Shown here: piece after piece, positions 47,051-54,959 of the stretch
Layout of the letters: each line of letters opens with the position of its first letter
How positions within the stretch are numbered: position 1 is the stretch's first letter
NCBI RefSeq assembly: GCF_003206135.1
Contig: NZ_PZJT01000018.1
Span: 27,375-91,374 of the forward strand
Direction of reading: 5' to 3'
DNA length: 64,000 nucleotides
Source: Salinicola salarius
GTDB lineage: Bacteria; Pseudomonadota; Gammaproteobacteria; Pseudomonadales; Halomonadaceae
Position numbers and translations under genes: made by a program
The notes under the pieces: generated by a model
Told to the model about the DNA's origin: nothing
Database searches by the model: none
The model's input: only the letters and a program-made list of their open reading frames with translations

Positions 47051-47318
47051 TAGGGTCTGTTGACGTTTCAGCGCGAACCGCGTTGCTGCGCCAAATGGCG
47101 CCAGGCCAGATACGGGATGCAGAGAAGGGGGTTCCCTTTTCCAATCCCGTAACGCCGCATGACGCCATTTGCCGCGCAACCCGAAGGGCCGGGCCAGTTT
47201 TTGCACGGTGCTGCGTTATTCGTCGTTCATTTGAAATGGCCAAACTACTCTCCTCATGTCTTGCTCCGCGCAAAAACTGGCTCCGGCGCGGCCGTGCATG
47301 AAACGTCAACAGACCCTA
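47051..47318. mobile_element. MITE-like non-autonomous element, 268 bp
   Basis: TAGGGTCTGTTGACGTTTCA at 47051-47070 returns as its exact reverse complement at 47299-47318: a perfect 20-bp terminal inverted repeat around 228 bp that holds no transposase. Inside, subterminal copies of GTTGC...CAAATGGCG and its complement (about 47082-47100 and 47163-47181) form a second imperfect inverted repeat. If the outermost TA pairs are the duplicated target, the true ends are GGGTCTGTTGAC; TA targets suit IS630/Tc1 or IS5/IS427-type transposases. The right end overlaps the stop codon of the GNAT gene. The left end lies 52 bases upstream of coaA. Confidence 0.85.
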
Positions 47319-47804
47319 AAGATCGGTATTGTCGACATCCGTGACAAATTGTCTCAGCTGCATGGGCTGAATGCCACGCGTATCGACCGCGCCCTGTTCG
47401 ACGAAGCCCAGGCGATGATAGAGATCGATCGCGGGCTGGTTATCGGTGAAGACATTGAGCGTGACGTGCTCGGCGCGACGCTGCCGTGCTTCCGCCAGTA
47501 GCCGGCGACAGAGTGATTCGCCCAGCCCGCGGCGCCGATGGGCTGGCGAGACGATGATGCGGGCCAGATGGTAGTGGCGCTCGCCCTTGATGACGAGCTG
47601 GCCGAAGGCGACCGGCTCGCGTTCCGCGACGAGGCAGAACGAAGGCAGGCCGCCGCCATCGATTTCCCGCCACAGCGTGGGGCCGTCCGTCGGCCACGAC
47701 AGGCCGGGTCCGGCCCAGCGTTCGAGAGCCTTCGATGACTCGACCCATTCGGCGATGGGCGTCAGGTCCGTCGGCAAGGCCGGCCGCCAGTGCATGTCAG
47801 CCAT
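47316..47804 (-). CDS. GNAT-family N-acetyltransferase
   Basis: A 162-residue acetyltransferase. Acetyl-CoA binding is shown by ARIIVSPAHRRRGLGESLCR (motif A with R/Q-x-x-G-x-G/A), and motif B by LNVFTDNQPAIDLYHRLGF. The substrate is unknown. The start overlaps the panC stop by eight bases, so it is coupled to the pantothenate genes. Its TAG stop is the first base triplet of the MITE inverted repeat, so the C-terminus (FVTDVDNTDL) may have been altered by that insertion. Confidence 0.88.
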   Translation of the reverse strand: MADMHWRPALPTDLTPIAEWVESSKALERWAGPGLSWPTDGPTLWREIDGGGLPSFCLVAEREPVAFGQLVIKGERHYHLARIIVSPAHRRRGLGESLCRRLLAEARQRRAEHVTLNVFTDNQPAIDLYHRLGFVEQGAVDTRGIQPMQLRQFVTDVDNTDL

Positions 47805-48672
47805 GGCGCGTGCCGGCTTCAGGGGAGGGAAGCGTGACGGCGAGGTTGTCGATCAGGCGTGTCGAGCCGAGATGGACCGCGCCCAGCAGCCGGCCTTCGT
47901 CATGCCTGGCAGCGTCGAACGGCGCCAGCGACGGCCCCCTGAGCTCCAGGTAGTCGAGCCGAAAGCCGGCCTCCTGCAGCGCTTGCCCGGCTTCCGCCAG
48001 GGCGGCAGCGGGCGACTGGCCCCGGGCCAGCGCGTCGCCACAACGTGACAGCGTTCGGTAGAAGGTGGGTGCCAATGCCCGGTCGCTAGAGGAGAGATAG
48101 CCGTTGCGGGAGGAGAGCGCGAGGCCATCTTCGGCACGAACGGTGGGGACGCCGACGATCTCGATCGGGAAGTGCAGATCGGCGACCAGCTTGCGGATCA
48201 CCGCTAACTGCTGGAAGTCCTTCTCGCCGAAACAGGCGATATCGGGCTGGACGAGATGAAACAGCAGGGAAACCACCGTGGCGACGCCATCGAAGTGACC
48301 GATACGGGTGCCGCCGCAAAGCCCCTCGGAGACATCGGGCACGTGAACCTGGGTCTGCGTTTCCAGCCCGTTGGGGTAGAGCGTCTCGACGGCGGGGGCG
48401 AACAGCAGGTCGCAGCCGCGCGCCGTCAGCAGCTCGCGGTCACGGTCGAGCGTGCGCGGGTACTGGCCGAAATCCTCGCCGGCTCCGAACTGTAGCGGAT
48501 TGACGAACAGCGTGGCGACCACGACATCGGCCAGCGATCGTGCCCGGTCCACCAGCGTCAGATGGCCTTCGTGCAGATTGCCCATGGTCGGTACCAGCGC
48601 GACGGATCGCCCCGCCATGCGGTGCTCCTGCAGCTGCTCGCGCAGCGGCGCAATATCGTGCAGCGTCTGCAT
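47797..48672 (-). CDS. panC: Pantothenate synthetase (pantoate-beta-alanine ligase)
   Basis: A 291-residue ligase that joins pantoate and beta-alanine using ATP. The nucleotidyl-transferase HIGH-type motif is VPTMGNLHEGHLTLVDRA, followed by FVNPLQFGAGEDFGQYPRTL, CFGEKDFQQLAVIRKLV and LSSRNGYLSSSDR, all diagnostic. It overlaps panB by one base (TGATG) and the GNAT gene by eight, so panB-panC-GNAT is one translationally coupled run. Length is near the E. coli 283. Confidence 0.97.
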   Translation of the reverse strand: MQTLHDIAPLREQLQEHRMAGRSVALVPTMGNLHEGHLTLVDRARSLADVVVATLFVNPLQFGAGEDFGQYPRTLDRDRELLTARGCDLLFAPAVETLYPNGLETQTQVHVPDVSEGLCGGTRIGHFDGVATVVSLLFHLVQPDIACFGEKDFQQLAVIRKLVADLHFPIEIVGVPTVRAEDGLALSSRNGYLSSSDRALAPTFYRTLSRCGDALARGQSPAAALAEAGQALQEAGFRLDYLELRGPSLAPFDAARHDEGRLLGAVHLGSTRLIDNLAVTLPSPEAGTRHG

Positions 48673-49463
48673 CAGAAACAGTGCTCCTCGGCCGGGAAAC
48701 GGCGGGACTTGACTGCTTCGTCATAAGCGCGGAACGCGGCTTCGATGCTCTCCTGGCCCGCCAGGAAGTTCTTGACGAAGCGAGGCACGTAGCCGCTGTT
48801 GAGCCCCAGGGTGTCGTGCATGACCAGAATCTGGCCATCGACGTCCGGCCCGGCACCGATGCCGATGACGGGCACGCCGACGGCCTCGCGCACTGCACGC
48901 CCCACGGCCCGGGGCACGCATTCGAGCAGGATGACGGCGGCGCCGGCTTCCACCAGCTGGCGCGCGTCCGCGACGATACGTTCGGCATCGTCGGCTGCCT
49001 TGCCTTGCACCTTGAAGCCGCCGAGCTGATGAACGCTCTGCGGCGTCAGGCCGAGATGGGCGCAGACCGGCACGCCGCGACGGGAGAGTTCGCGAATGCC
49101 TTCGGCCATCCACGCCTCGCCCTCGATCTTGATCAACTCGGCGCCGGCGCGCATCAGTTCGCCGGCATCACGCAGCAACTGGCCGATATTGGCGTTGCTC
49201 ATGAACGGCAGGTCGACCATCAAAAGGCTTCGCTGCTTGCCCCGCGCCACACACGCCGTGTGATAACGAATGTCCTCGAGCGTCACCGGCAGGGTACTGG
49301 CATGGCCTTGTAGCACCATGCCCAGCGAATCGCCGACCAGCAGTACATCGATCCCGGCGGTATCGGCACAGCGTGCCAGGGTGGCGTCGTAGGCGGTCAG
49401 GCAACTGAAGGCTTCACCACGAGCCTTGCAGTCGCGCAGCGTATCGAGGGTAACGCGCTTCAT
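48672..49463 (-). CDS. panB: 3-methyl-2-oxobutanoate hydroxymethyltransferase
   Basis: A 263-residue TIM-barrel enzyme, equal in length to the E. coli protein (264), that adds a hydroxymethyl group from methylene-THF to ketoisovalerate in pantothenate synthesis. The metal and substrate motifs are DVLLVGDSLGMVLQGHASTL, LLMVDLPFMSN and LIKIEGEAW, then GIGAGPDVDGQILVMHD. The ATG at 49463 gives the standard N-terminus (MKRVTLDTL); an upstream TTG is not needed. panC follows with one-base overlap. Confidence 0.97.
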   Translation of the reverse strand: MKRVTLDTLRDCKARGEAFSCLTAYDATLARCADTAGIDVLLVGDSLGMVLQGHASTLPVTLEDIRYHTACVARGKQRSLLMVDLPFMSNANIGQLLRDAGELMRAGAELIKIEGEAWMAEGIRELSRRGVPVCAHLGLTPQSVHQLGGFKVQGKAADDAERIVADARQLVEAGAAVILLECVPRAVGRAVREAVGVPVIGIGAGPDVDGQILVMHDTLGLNSGYVPRFVKNFLAGQESIEAAFRAYDEAVKSRRFPAEEHCF

Positions 49464-49637
49464 GCTCTCTACTCCCAAGAACGACTAGTCCCGCTCGCTG
49501 ACAGAGCGTCCATGTCGCAGTGGTAGGGATGGGCGGCGACATGGCGCCCCCGCAATGGCAATGCGGAGCAGAGTGTAATGGGTTGTCGACAAGACGCAAC
49601 ACGACGTTGGCGGCAAGTGAGGCCCATGACGTTGGAT

Positions 49638-50135
49638 TCAGTCGTTCAACCGATGCAGCGTCTGGTCCGTGAGGCGTGCGGCAAGCGCCAGCGGCGTTTC
49701 GCCATCGAGAGATAGCGTCGGAGCGATTTCGGCGAGAGGCTCGAGCACGAACCGGCGACGCGACATTTCGGGGTGAGGAAGCGTCAGGCGTGGCGTGTTT
49801 CGCTGTAAGCCCGCGTACCAGAGGAGATCCAGGTCCAGCGTACGCGGCCCCCAGTGGCGCTCGCGTATCCGTCGATGACGCTGTTCGAGCGCCTGGAGCT
49901 GATCGAGCAGCGCCAGCGGTGAAAGCCGGGTACGGATGGCGGCAACGGCGTTGATGAAGTCCGGCTGATCCTGAGGACCGATGGGGGCGCTGGCGTAAAG
50001 GGAGGAGTGCGCGACGCATTCGCTCAAGGGCAGCGACGCCAGGGCCGAGAGCGCTCGCTCGAGCTGATCCCGTGGCGCTTCGAGGTTGCTGCCCAGGCCG
50101 ATGTAGGCCAGGGCATGATGCTCGCGCTCAATCAT
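49638..50135 (-). CDS. folK: 2-amino-4-hydroxy-6-hydroxymethyldihydropteridine pyrophosphokinase (HPPK)
   Basis: A 165-residue folate-pathway kinase. AYIGLGSNLEAPRDQLERAL is the N-terminal motif, SLYASAPIGPQDQPDFINAV the substrate block, and RHWGPRTLDLDLLWY the metal-binding D-x-D loop, followed by LPHPEMSRRRFVLEPLAEI. The ATG at 50135 overlaps the pcnB stop by eight bases, as often seen in pcnB-folK pairs. It precedes panB by about 170 bases that hold nothing recognisable. Confidence 0.96.
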   Translation of the reverse strand: MIEREHHALAYIGLGSNLEAPRDQLERALSALASLPLSECVAHSSLYASAPIGPQDQPDFINAVAAIRTRLSPLALLDQLQALEQRHRRIRERHWGPRTLDLDLLWYAGLQRNTPRLTLPHPEMSRRRFVLEPLAEIAPTLSLDGETPLALAARLTDQTLHRLND

Positions 50136-51558
50136 CCAGCGTCGGTGGTGTCGGCTTGTTGGTCGGACGCCGGCGTTTGCGCGGACGGCGTCGGCGCGGC
50201 TTGGGGGTCGGCCCGGCCGGATTGCCGCCATCGGTATTCGCCAGCAGCTGGCGCTGACCCTCTTCGTTGGCCTGCTGGAATTCGGTCCACCATTCACCGA
50301 GCCCCGGCGCCAGTTCGCCGGCTTCCTCTCGCAGCAGCAGGAAGTCGTAAGCGGCGCGGAAGCGGGGATGCTCCAGCGTCTGGAAGACTCGACGGCCTCG
50401 GCGGCGGGGCAGCTGCTGCTGGAGATCCCAGATATCGCGCATCGGCATGCTGAAGCGCTTGGGGATCGAGGTGTGCTGCAACTGGCGGCTGATGACCTGT
50501 TGCGCGGCGGCCTGCTGGGCCGGGACTGCCGGCAGGTCCTGCTCGTGGGCGACACGCAGGGTGCGTTGCTGTACACAGGGCCACAGCAGGGCGCCGAACA
50601 GGAAGGCGGGTGTTACCGGGCGCTCCTGAGCGATACGGGCATCGGTATTGGTCAGTGCCTGCTCGATGAGCTTGACCGCCCAGGGATGCTCTTCGAGAAC
50701 CTCGTCGCTTTCCGGGAACAGCATGGCGAACAGGCCGTGTTCGCGCAGCACCCGGAAACTCTGCACCGCATGGCCGGAGAGGAACAGCTTGAGCACTTCC
50801 TCGAACAATCTTGCCGGGGGGATCTGCAAAAGCAGCGGCGCCAGCTCGCGAATCGGCGCTTCGGTCTCTTCGGCAATGCGGAAATCGAGCTTGGCGGCGA
50901 AGCGCGCGGCTCGCAGCATGCGTACCGGATCTTCGCGATAGCGCGTCTCCGGGTCACCGATCAGCCGGAGTACGCGGTCTTCCAGATCCTGAAGGCCGCC
51001 GGTCCAGTCGTGAATGGCAAAGTCGGTGACGCTGTAATAGAGCGCATTGACGGTGAAGTCGCGACGAATCGCGTCCTCTTCGACGCTACCCCAGACGTTG
51101 TCGCGTAGCAGCAGACCTTCATCCGACTGCTGGCTAAGGTTGCCGGTATGCTCTTCGCCGTGGCGGCCGCGGAAGGTGGTGACTTCGATGACTTCGCGGC
51201 CGAAACGCACATGAACGATACGAAACCGCCGGCCGATGATGCGCGAGTTGCGAAACAGCTGGCGCACTTCGTCCGGCGTGGCATTGGTGGCGACGTCGAA
51301 ATCCTTGGGGCGGTTGCCGAGCAGCGAGTCGCGAATGCAGCCGCCGACCAGGTAGGCGTCGTAACCGGCGCCGTTGAGCCGGTAAAGCACCTTGAGCGCG
51401 CTCTCGCTGAGGTTCTGGCGCGAGACATTGTGTTCGTCGCGAGGCAGGACTTGTCGGGTGGGCGTAGTGTCTTCGGTCGCTGACGCGGATTCCGGGCCGA
51501 AGAGCGTCTTCAAACGTTCACCGGGACGCTGGAGAAAACGGGAAAATCCTTTGAACAT
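50128..51558 (-). CDS. pcnB: Poly(A) polymerase I
   Basis: A 476-residue nucleotidyltransferase that adds poly(A) tails to RNA for decay. GAGYDAYLVGGCIRDSLLGN with RPKDFDVATNATPDEV is the catalytic site with the D-x-D pair; GNLSQQSDEGLLLRDNVWGS, EEDAIRRDFTVNALYYSV and RYREDPVRMLRAARFAAKLD are the RNA and ATP contacts that set PAP apart from CCA-adding enzymes. The C-terminus is very basic (RRRRPRKRRR), as in other PAP I. The CrcZ-like RNA gene lies directly upstream on the same strand, as in Pseudomonas. Confidence 0.96.
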   Translation of the reverse strand: MFKGFSRFLQRPGERLKTLFGPESASATEDTTPTRQVLPRDEHNVSRQNLSESALKVLYRLNGAGYDAYLVGGCIRDSLLGNRPKDFDVATNATPDEVRQLFRNSRIIGRRFRIVHVRFGREVIEVTTFRGRHGEEHTGNLSQQSDEGLLLRDNVWGSVEEDAIRRDFTVNALYYSVTDFAIHDWTGGLQDLEDRVLRLIGDPETRYREDPVRMLRAARFAAKLDFRIAEETEAPIRELAPLLLQIPPARLFEEVLKLFLSGHAVQSFRVLREHGLFAMLFPESDEVLEEHPWAVKLIEQALTNTDARIAQERPVTPAFLFGALLWPCVQQRTLRVAHEQDLPAVPAQQAAAQQVISRQLQHTSIPKRFSMPMRDIWDLQQQLPRRRGRRVFQTLEHPRFRAAYDFLLLREEAGELAPGLGEWWTEFQQANEEGQRQLLANTDGGNPAGPTPKPRRRRPRKRRRPTNKPTPPTLDD

Positions 51559-51726
51559 GCGGCGAAATCGACTCGCAAGGTAGCAAAACTCCAGTGTAGC
51601 GGAGCCCGGAAGGCTTGCAAAGGCAGCGAGGTCCGCGTCTTTGCCCAGGCTGCCGGCTTTGCGTCGCCAAGGTGGTCATGGAGCAGGCGACAGTAGGTCG
51701 CCACGGAACGGACGATAGTAGATAGT

Positions 51727-51755
51727 AAAAGGGGAGGCCCGATGGGCCTCCCCTT
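51727..51755 (-). terminator. Terminator of the CrcZ-like RNA
   Basis: On the minus strand AAGGGGAGGCCC ATC GGGCCTCCCCTT forms a perfect 12-bp stem with a 3-base loop and ends in TTTT. It separates the RNA gene from pcnB, whose start is about 170 bases further on. Confidence 0.95.
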
Positions 51756-52210
51756 AAGATACTTCGCAACGTCCATGCCGCTTCTTCTTGTTCGTGATGG
51801 CGCATCGCCTTGAATACGCACCACAGTCGCTGAACGATAGTGCAGTCACTGGCTTGTCGTTGTCAGCCTTGCTGTGTAGCGACCACCTCGTATTCAAAAC
51901 AATAATCCAACCACGACAGGCAATGCCCTTTCTCGGTTCTTGTTGTTGTTCCGAGAAGTCTTCGGATCACGGGGAGGCTTGTTGTTGTTGCCCCGTCGAT
52001 GAAGAGCGTCGCGTCCTGATTTTGCGTCGGCTCGAGAACGATTGTTGTTGTTCGTGTTCTCGTTCGCACCTGGCTGATCTTGTTGTTGAGCCAGTGGCGA
52101 TCTGCCTTCCTAGTTCGAGTGCCATGTTGTCGTTGTTATGGGCACTTCGGGAATCTCGATCGACGGTTGTCGTTGTTGGGGCCGATCGTCATCCGCTGTT
52201 GTTTTTCTTG
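51727..52210 (-). ncRNA. crcZ: CrcZ-like regulatory RNA (Hfq/Crc-sequestering, multiple CA motifs)
   Basis: Read on the minus strand, this region has nine A-rich motifs of the AAnAAnAA class: plus-strand positions 52199-52209, 52167-52177, 52127-52137, 52080-52087, 52042-52052, 51979-51990, 51937-51950, 51854-51864 and 51782-51792. Most lie in hairpin loops closed by complementary arms, e.g. TCTCGG/CCGAGA (51931/51951), ACGGGG/CCCCGT (51969/51991), CGAGAAC/GTTCTCG (52033/52056), CTGGCT/AGCCAG (52070/52089), AGTGCC/GGCACT (52118/52141), CGATCG/CGATCG (52057-numbered arms at 52157/52183). The 3' end is a perfect terminator, and the 5' end is set by a sigma-54 promoter. CrcZ of Pseudomonas lies at the same place, directly upstream of pcnB, and titrates Hfq/Crc to lift catabolite repression. 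Length about 484 nt against about 400 in P. aeruginosa. Confidence 0.85.
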
Positions 52211-52220
52211 TCTTAGTTAC

Positions 52221-52236
52221 TGCACTTGCCGTGCCA
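52221..52236 (-). promoter_or_regulatory. Sigma-54 (-24/-12) promoter of the CrcZ-like RNA
   Basis: The minus strand reads TGGCAC GGCAA GTGCA: a perfect -24 TGGCAC, exact GG-N10-GC spacing and a 4-of-5 -12 element. Transcription would start near 52210, at the beginning of the CA-motif region. P. aeruginosa crcZ is also RpoN-dependent. Confidence 0.8.
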
Positions 52237-52256
52237 CTCCGTATTTTTCTTATTTA

Positions 52257-52269
52257 TATCAATAACTTG
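52257..52269. promoter_or_regulatory. IHF site between the sigma-54 promoter and upstream activator region
   Basis: TATCAATAACTTG is an exact match to the IHF consensus WATCAAnnnnTTR. It lies 20 bases upstream of the -24 box in an AT-rich stretch, where IHF bends DNA to bring a bound activator to the sigma-54 polymerase. Confidence 0.7.
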
Positions 52270-52354
52270 AATTCATCCGGTTGTGCCAATGCCATGGGGT
52301 GAGCCGGGTCATGACGGGTCCGATGATTCATGAAAGGGCATCCGAGACCGATCA

Positions 52355-52371
52355 TGCCTATTTGTGGTGCA
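52355..52371. promoter_or_regulatory. Possible NtrC-family activator site
   Basis: TGCCTATTTGTGGTGCA has a perfect GGTGCA right half and a 4-of-6 left half of an NtrC-type dyad, about 150 bases upstream of the predicted start. The CbrB-type TGTTAC...GTAACA repeat of Pseudomonas was not found, so the activator is uncertain. Confidence 0.3.
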
Positions 52372-52516
52372 TCCCCCCACGGCGCAATGGCGACAGGGTG
52401 GCGCAAAACGGCGCGATTTTCGCTTAGACAATAGTCTTCAATCGAAGGGTGAAGTGGCTTTCAGCGGTCTGGAGCGAGGACGTCGGTTGCGATGGAGACA
52501 TGAAAAGCCGCCTGGA

Positions 52517-53407
52517 TCAGCGATAGTCGCGGGTCGGCCTTGCTGACAGCCTCTCGGGCGCCCAGTGTTGGCAGGCATGTGCCAGTTGCTGGGAAACCGG
52601 CGCCTCGCGCAGCTCGGATGGCGGCTGCTGGTCCAGCAGCTGTAGCGCCCGGTGAAGCAGCGGAGGGGCCAGCTCGGGCTGATGGGGGATGGCGGTCGCA
52701 AGATTCTGCTTGGAGAGTTTCTGGCCGTCCTCTCCCAGAATCAGCGGCAGGTGCAAATACCGTGGTTCCGGATACGCCAGTGCCGTCTGAAGCTGACGCT
52801 GCCAGGGAGTATTGTCGAGCAGATCGTAGCCGCGAACGATATCGGTAATGCCCTGATCCGCATCATCGACCACCACGGCGAGCTGATAGGCCCAGAGGCC
52901 ATCCTTGCGCTTGATGACCACGTCGCCCTGAAGCGTCGGGTCGTGGCACTGGTAGCCGAACAGCCGGTCCTGCCAGATCACCGGTTGAATGCCCTTGTCG
53001 GTGCGCAGTCGCCAGGCCTGCGGGCGTTCGGGATGCCGTGGACCCTGGCGACACCAGCCCGGATAGTGGCCGTAATCCTGCCACTCCCGGCGCGAACAGC
53101 CACACGGATACGCCATGCCGTCGGCGACCAGCCGATCCAGCGCCGCCTGGTACGCCTCGCCACGATCGCTCTGGTAGCGGACTTCGCCGTCCCACGTCAG
53201 GCCGAATGCTTCCAGTTGGCGGCGAATGATGTCGTCGGTGCCGGGCGGGCAGCGTGGCGGATCGATGTCCTCGATTCGCAGCAGCCAGCGGCCGCCGACA
53301 GCCCGGGCGTCGAGCCAGCTACCCAGGGCGGCGACCAGCGAACCCAGGTGCAGTGGCCCCGAGGGCGTGGGAGCGAAGCGTCCAATGTAGCGTTGGGGGG
53401 AGATCAT
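52517..53407 (-). CDS. gluQRS: Glutamyl-Q tRNA(Asp) synthetase
   Basis: A 296-residue truncated glutamyl-tRNA-synthetase paralogue that puts glutamate on the queuosine of tRNA-Asp. The HIGH-type site is [20 protein letters not shown], the zinc site is CGCSRREWQ with a further Cys in YPGWCRQG, and the KMSKS-type loop is GQKLSKQN. It lacks the anticodon-binding domain, as expected. It lies downstream of dksA with a terminator in the gap, the same order as in Pseudomonas and enterobacteria. The ATG at 53407 has only a weak ribosome-binding site. Confidence 0.95.
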   Translation of the reverse strand: MISPQRYIGRFAPTPSGPLHLGSLVAALGSWLDARAVGGRWLLRIEDIDPPRCPPGTDDIIRRQLEAFGLTWDGEVRYQSDRGEAYQAALDRLVADGMAYPCGCSRREWQDYGHYPGWCRQGPRHPERPQAWRLRTDKGIQPVIWQDRLFGYQCHDPTLQGDVVIKRKDGLWAYQLAVVVDDADQGITDIVRGYDLLDNTPWQRQLQTALAYPEPRYLHLPLILGEDGQKLSKQNLATAIPHQPELAPPLLHRALQLLDQQPPSELREAPVSQQLAHACQHWAPERLSARPTRDYR

Positions 53408-53438
53408 GGATGTCAGCGGCAATCGATATCCAGAGGGG

Positions 53439-53471
53439 AAAAACAAAACGGGCACCGATGAGGGTGCCCGT
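53439..53471 (-). terminator. Intrinsic terminator after dksA
   Basis: On the minus strand ACGGGCACC and GGTGCCCGT form a 9-bp stem with a 6-base loop followed by TTTTGTTTTT. It lies in the 92-base gap between dksA and gluQRS. Confidence 0.9.
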
Positions 53472-53499
53472 CGTATGGGACTGCGTCCGGAACGGCTGC

Positions 53500-53937
53500 T
53501 CAGCCGCCGAGCTGCTTCTCCTTGAGCTCGGCCAGAGTCTTGCAGTCGACGCACAGGGTGGCGGTGGGGCGCGCTTCGAGACGGCGGATGCCGATCTCGA
53601 CGCCACAGGCTTCGCAGAAACCGTAATCGTCTTCGTCGATCTTCTCGATCGTTTCGTTGATCTTCTTGAGCAGCTTGCGTTCGCGATCACGGGTACGCAG
53701 TTCCAGGCTGAAACCCTCTTCCTGCGTGGCGCGATCGGCAGGGTCGGCGAAGTTGTTGGCCTCTTCCTGCAAGTGGCGAACCGTACGGTCGACTTCTTCC
53801 ATCAGATCCTGTTTCCAGCCCAGGAGGATCTCACGGAAATGCGCAAGTTGCTTTTCATTCATATACTCTTCACCCGGCGCCGGCTGGTACGGGGTGAATT
53901 GGCTAGGCGCTTCCGTTTTCTTTTCCGCTACTGGCAT
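53500..53937 (-). CDS. dksA: RNA polymerase-binding transcription factor DksA
   Basis: A 145-residue protein. The coiled-coil tip with the two critical Asp residues is [16 protein letters not shown], and the C-terminal zinc finger is CEACG and CVDCK with 17 residues between the pairs, as in E. coli DksA (151). It acts with ppGpp on the RNA polymerase secondary channel to curb rRNA and raise amino-acid promoters. The ATG at 53937 ([11 protein letters not shown]) fits the family; the open frame upstream is not conserved. It is the first gene before gluQRS and divergent from sfsA. Confidence 0.96.
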   Translation of the reverse strand: MPVAEKKTEAPSQFTPYQPAPGEEYMNEKQLAHFREILLGWKQDLMEEVDRTVRHLQEEANNFADPADRATQEEGFSLELRTRDRERKLLKKINETIEKIDEDDYGFCEACGVEIGIRRLEARPTATLCVDCKTLAELKEKQLGG

Positions 53938-54194
53938 GGGGGCTGCCTCGTTACGCAAGTGTCGTGACGCGTTTGATCTGGCCGAGAATCGGCCGGGGCA
54001 GCGTCTGCCACTGCCCGAAGCCATGCTTATTTAGCGAAAAAGCGGCCAATTTGCAACCAAATGGACGCTTTATTTTTCTCATCCCCGGCCGGAAATTCGG
54101 GAGTCGAGCCGTGCTCTCCGGTATGCGCCGGCAGCGCCCCGCCCCTTTGATGAACCGGCTCTTCCGAGCCTCATGCTTTCTGGATCGACACCGT

Positions 54195-54959
54195 ATGCGC
54201 TATCCCGCTCTCGTCCCTGGCGTCCTGTTGCGACGCTACAAGCGATTCCTGGCCGATATCGAACTCGAGGAGGGGCGCGAGGAGGTCGTGGCGCACTGCC
54301 CCAATACGGGCTCCATGCGAGCCGTCAACGTGCCGGGCTGTCGCGTATGGCTTTCCGAGAGCACCAATCCTGCCCGCAAGCTGGGCTGGACCTGGGAATT
54401 GATCGAGCTGCCCGATGGCAAGGGCGGCGTCGAGTGGGCGTCGGTACATACGGGGCGGACCAATGCGCTAGTGGAAGAAGCGCTGCACGACGAGATCATT
54501 CCGGAGCTGGCGGGCTTTGACGAGCTCAAGCGGGAGGTCGGCGTCGAGGGTGCCAGGCTCGATTTCCGGTTGCGGGATGCGAATGCGCGCGACACTTTCG
54601 TCGAGGTCAAGCAGGTCACGCTCAAGGAGAACGACGGCCATGGCTATTTCCCCGACTCGATCAGCGAGCGGGGCCGGCGTCATCTCGAGGTGCTCGCCGA
54701 ACTGGTCGACCAGGGGCACCGTGGCGTCCTGCTGTTCTGCGCGGCACACACGGGCATCGACGATGTGGCACCGGCGGCGCATCTCGATCCGGCCTATGCG
54801 CAAGCGCTGCGAGCGGTGGCCGCCCGCGGGGTGGAGGTGCTGGCTTATGGCTGCCGGGTGACATGGGCCGAAGGGCGACCCGGCGCGATGACGCTGGACC
54901 GCCGGTTGAACGTGGACCTGGAGCGATGCTGGCCCGGGAGCGAGGTCGAATCGCGCTAA
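54195..54959 (+). CDS. sfsA: DNA/RNA nuclease SfsA
   Basis: A 254-residue SfsA (sugar fermentation stimulation) protein. RRYKRFLADIELEEGREEVV, AHCPNTGSMRAVNVPGCRVW, and the nuclease-like ARLDFRLRDANARDTFVEVK with GHGYFPDSISERGRRHLEVL match the family throughout. SfsA was named for a role in maltose gene expression and is now seen as a nuclease with an OB-fold; its function here is unclear. I take the ATG at 54195, which aligns with E. coli SfsA; no strong ribosome-binding site precedes it. It overlaps the convergent metW by four bases. Confidence 0.92.
   Translation: MRYPALVPGVLLRRYKRFLADIELEEGREEVVAHCPNTGSMRAVNVPGCRVWLSESTNPARKLGWTWELIELPDGKGGVEWASVHTGRTNALVEEALHDEIIPELAGFDELKREVGVEGARLDFRLRDANARDTFVEVKQVTLKENDGHGYFPDSISERGRRHLEVLAELVDQGHRGVLLFCAAHTGIDDVAPAAHLDPAYAQALRAVAARGVEVLAYGCRVTWAEGRPGAMTLDRRLNVDLERCWPGSEVESR

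Noticed and set aside
47083..47344. Small open frames inside the MITE
   Set aside because: No transposase similarity, no ribosome-binding site, and the frames run across the inverted-repeat end.
51788..52216. 142-codon plus-strand frame through the CrcZ-like region, rich in Cys and Ser
   Set aside because: The residues come from TTG/TGT-rich complements of the CA motifs; there is no ribosome-binding site, and the RNA structure explains the sequence better.
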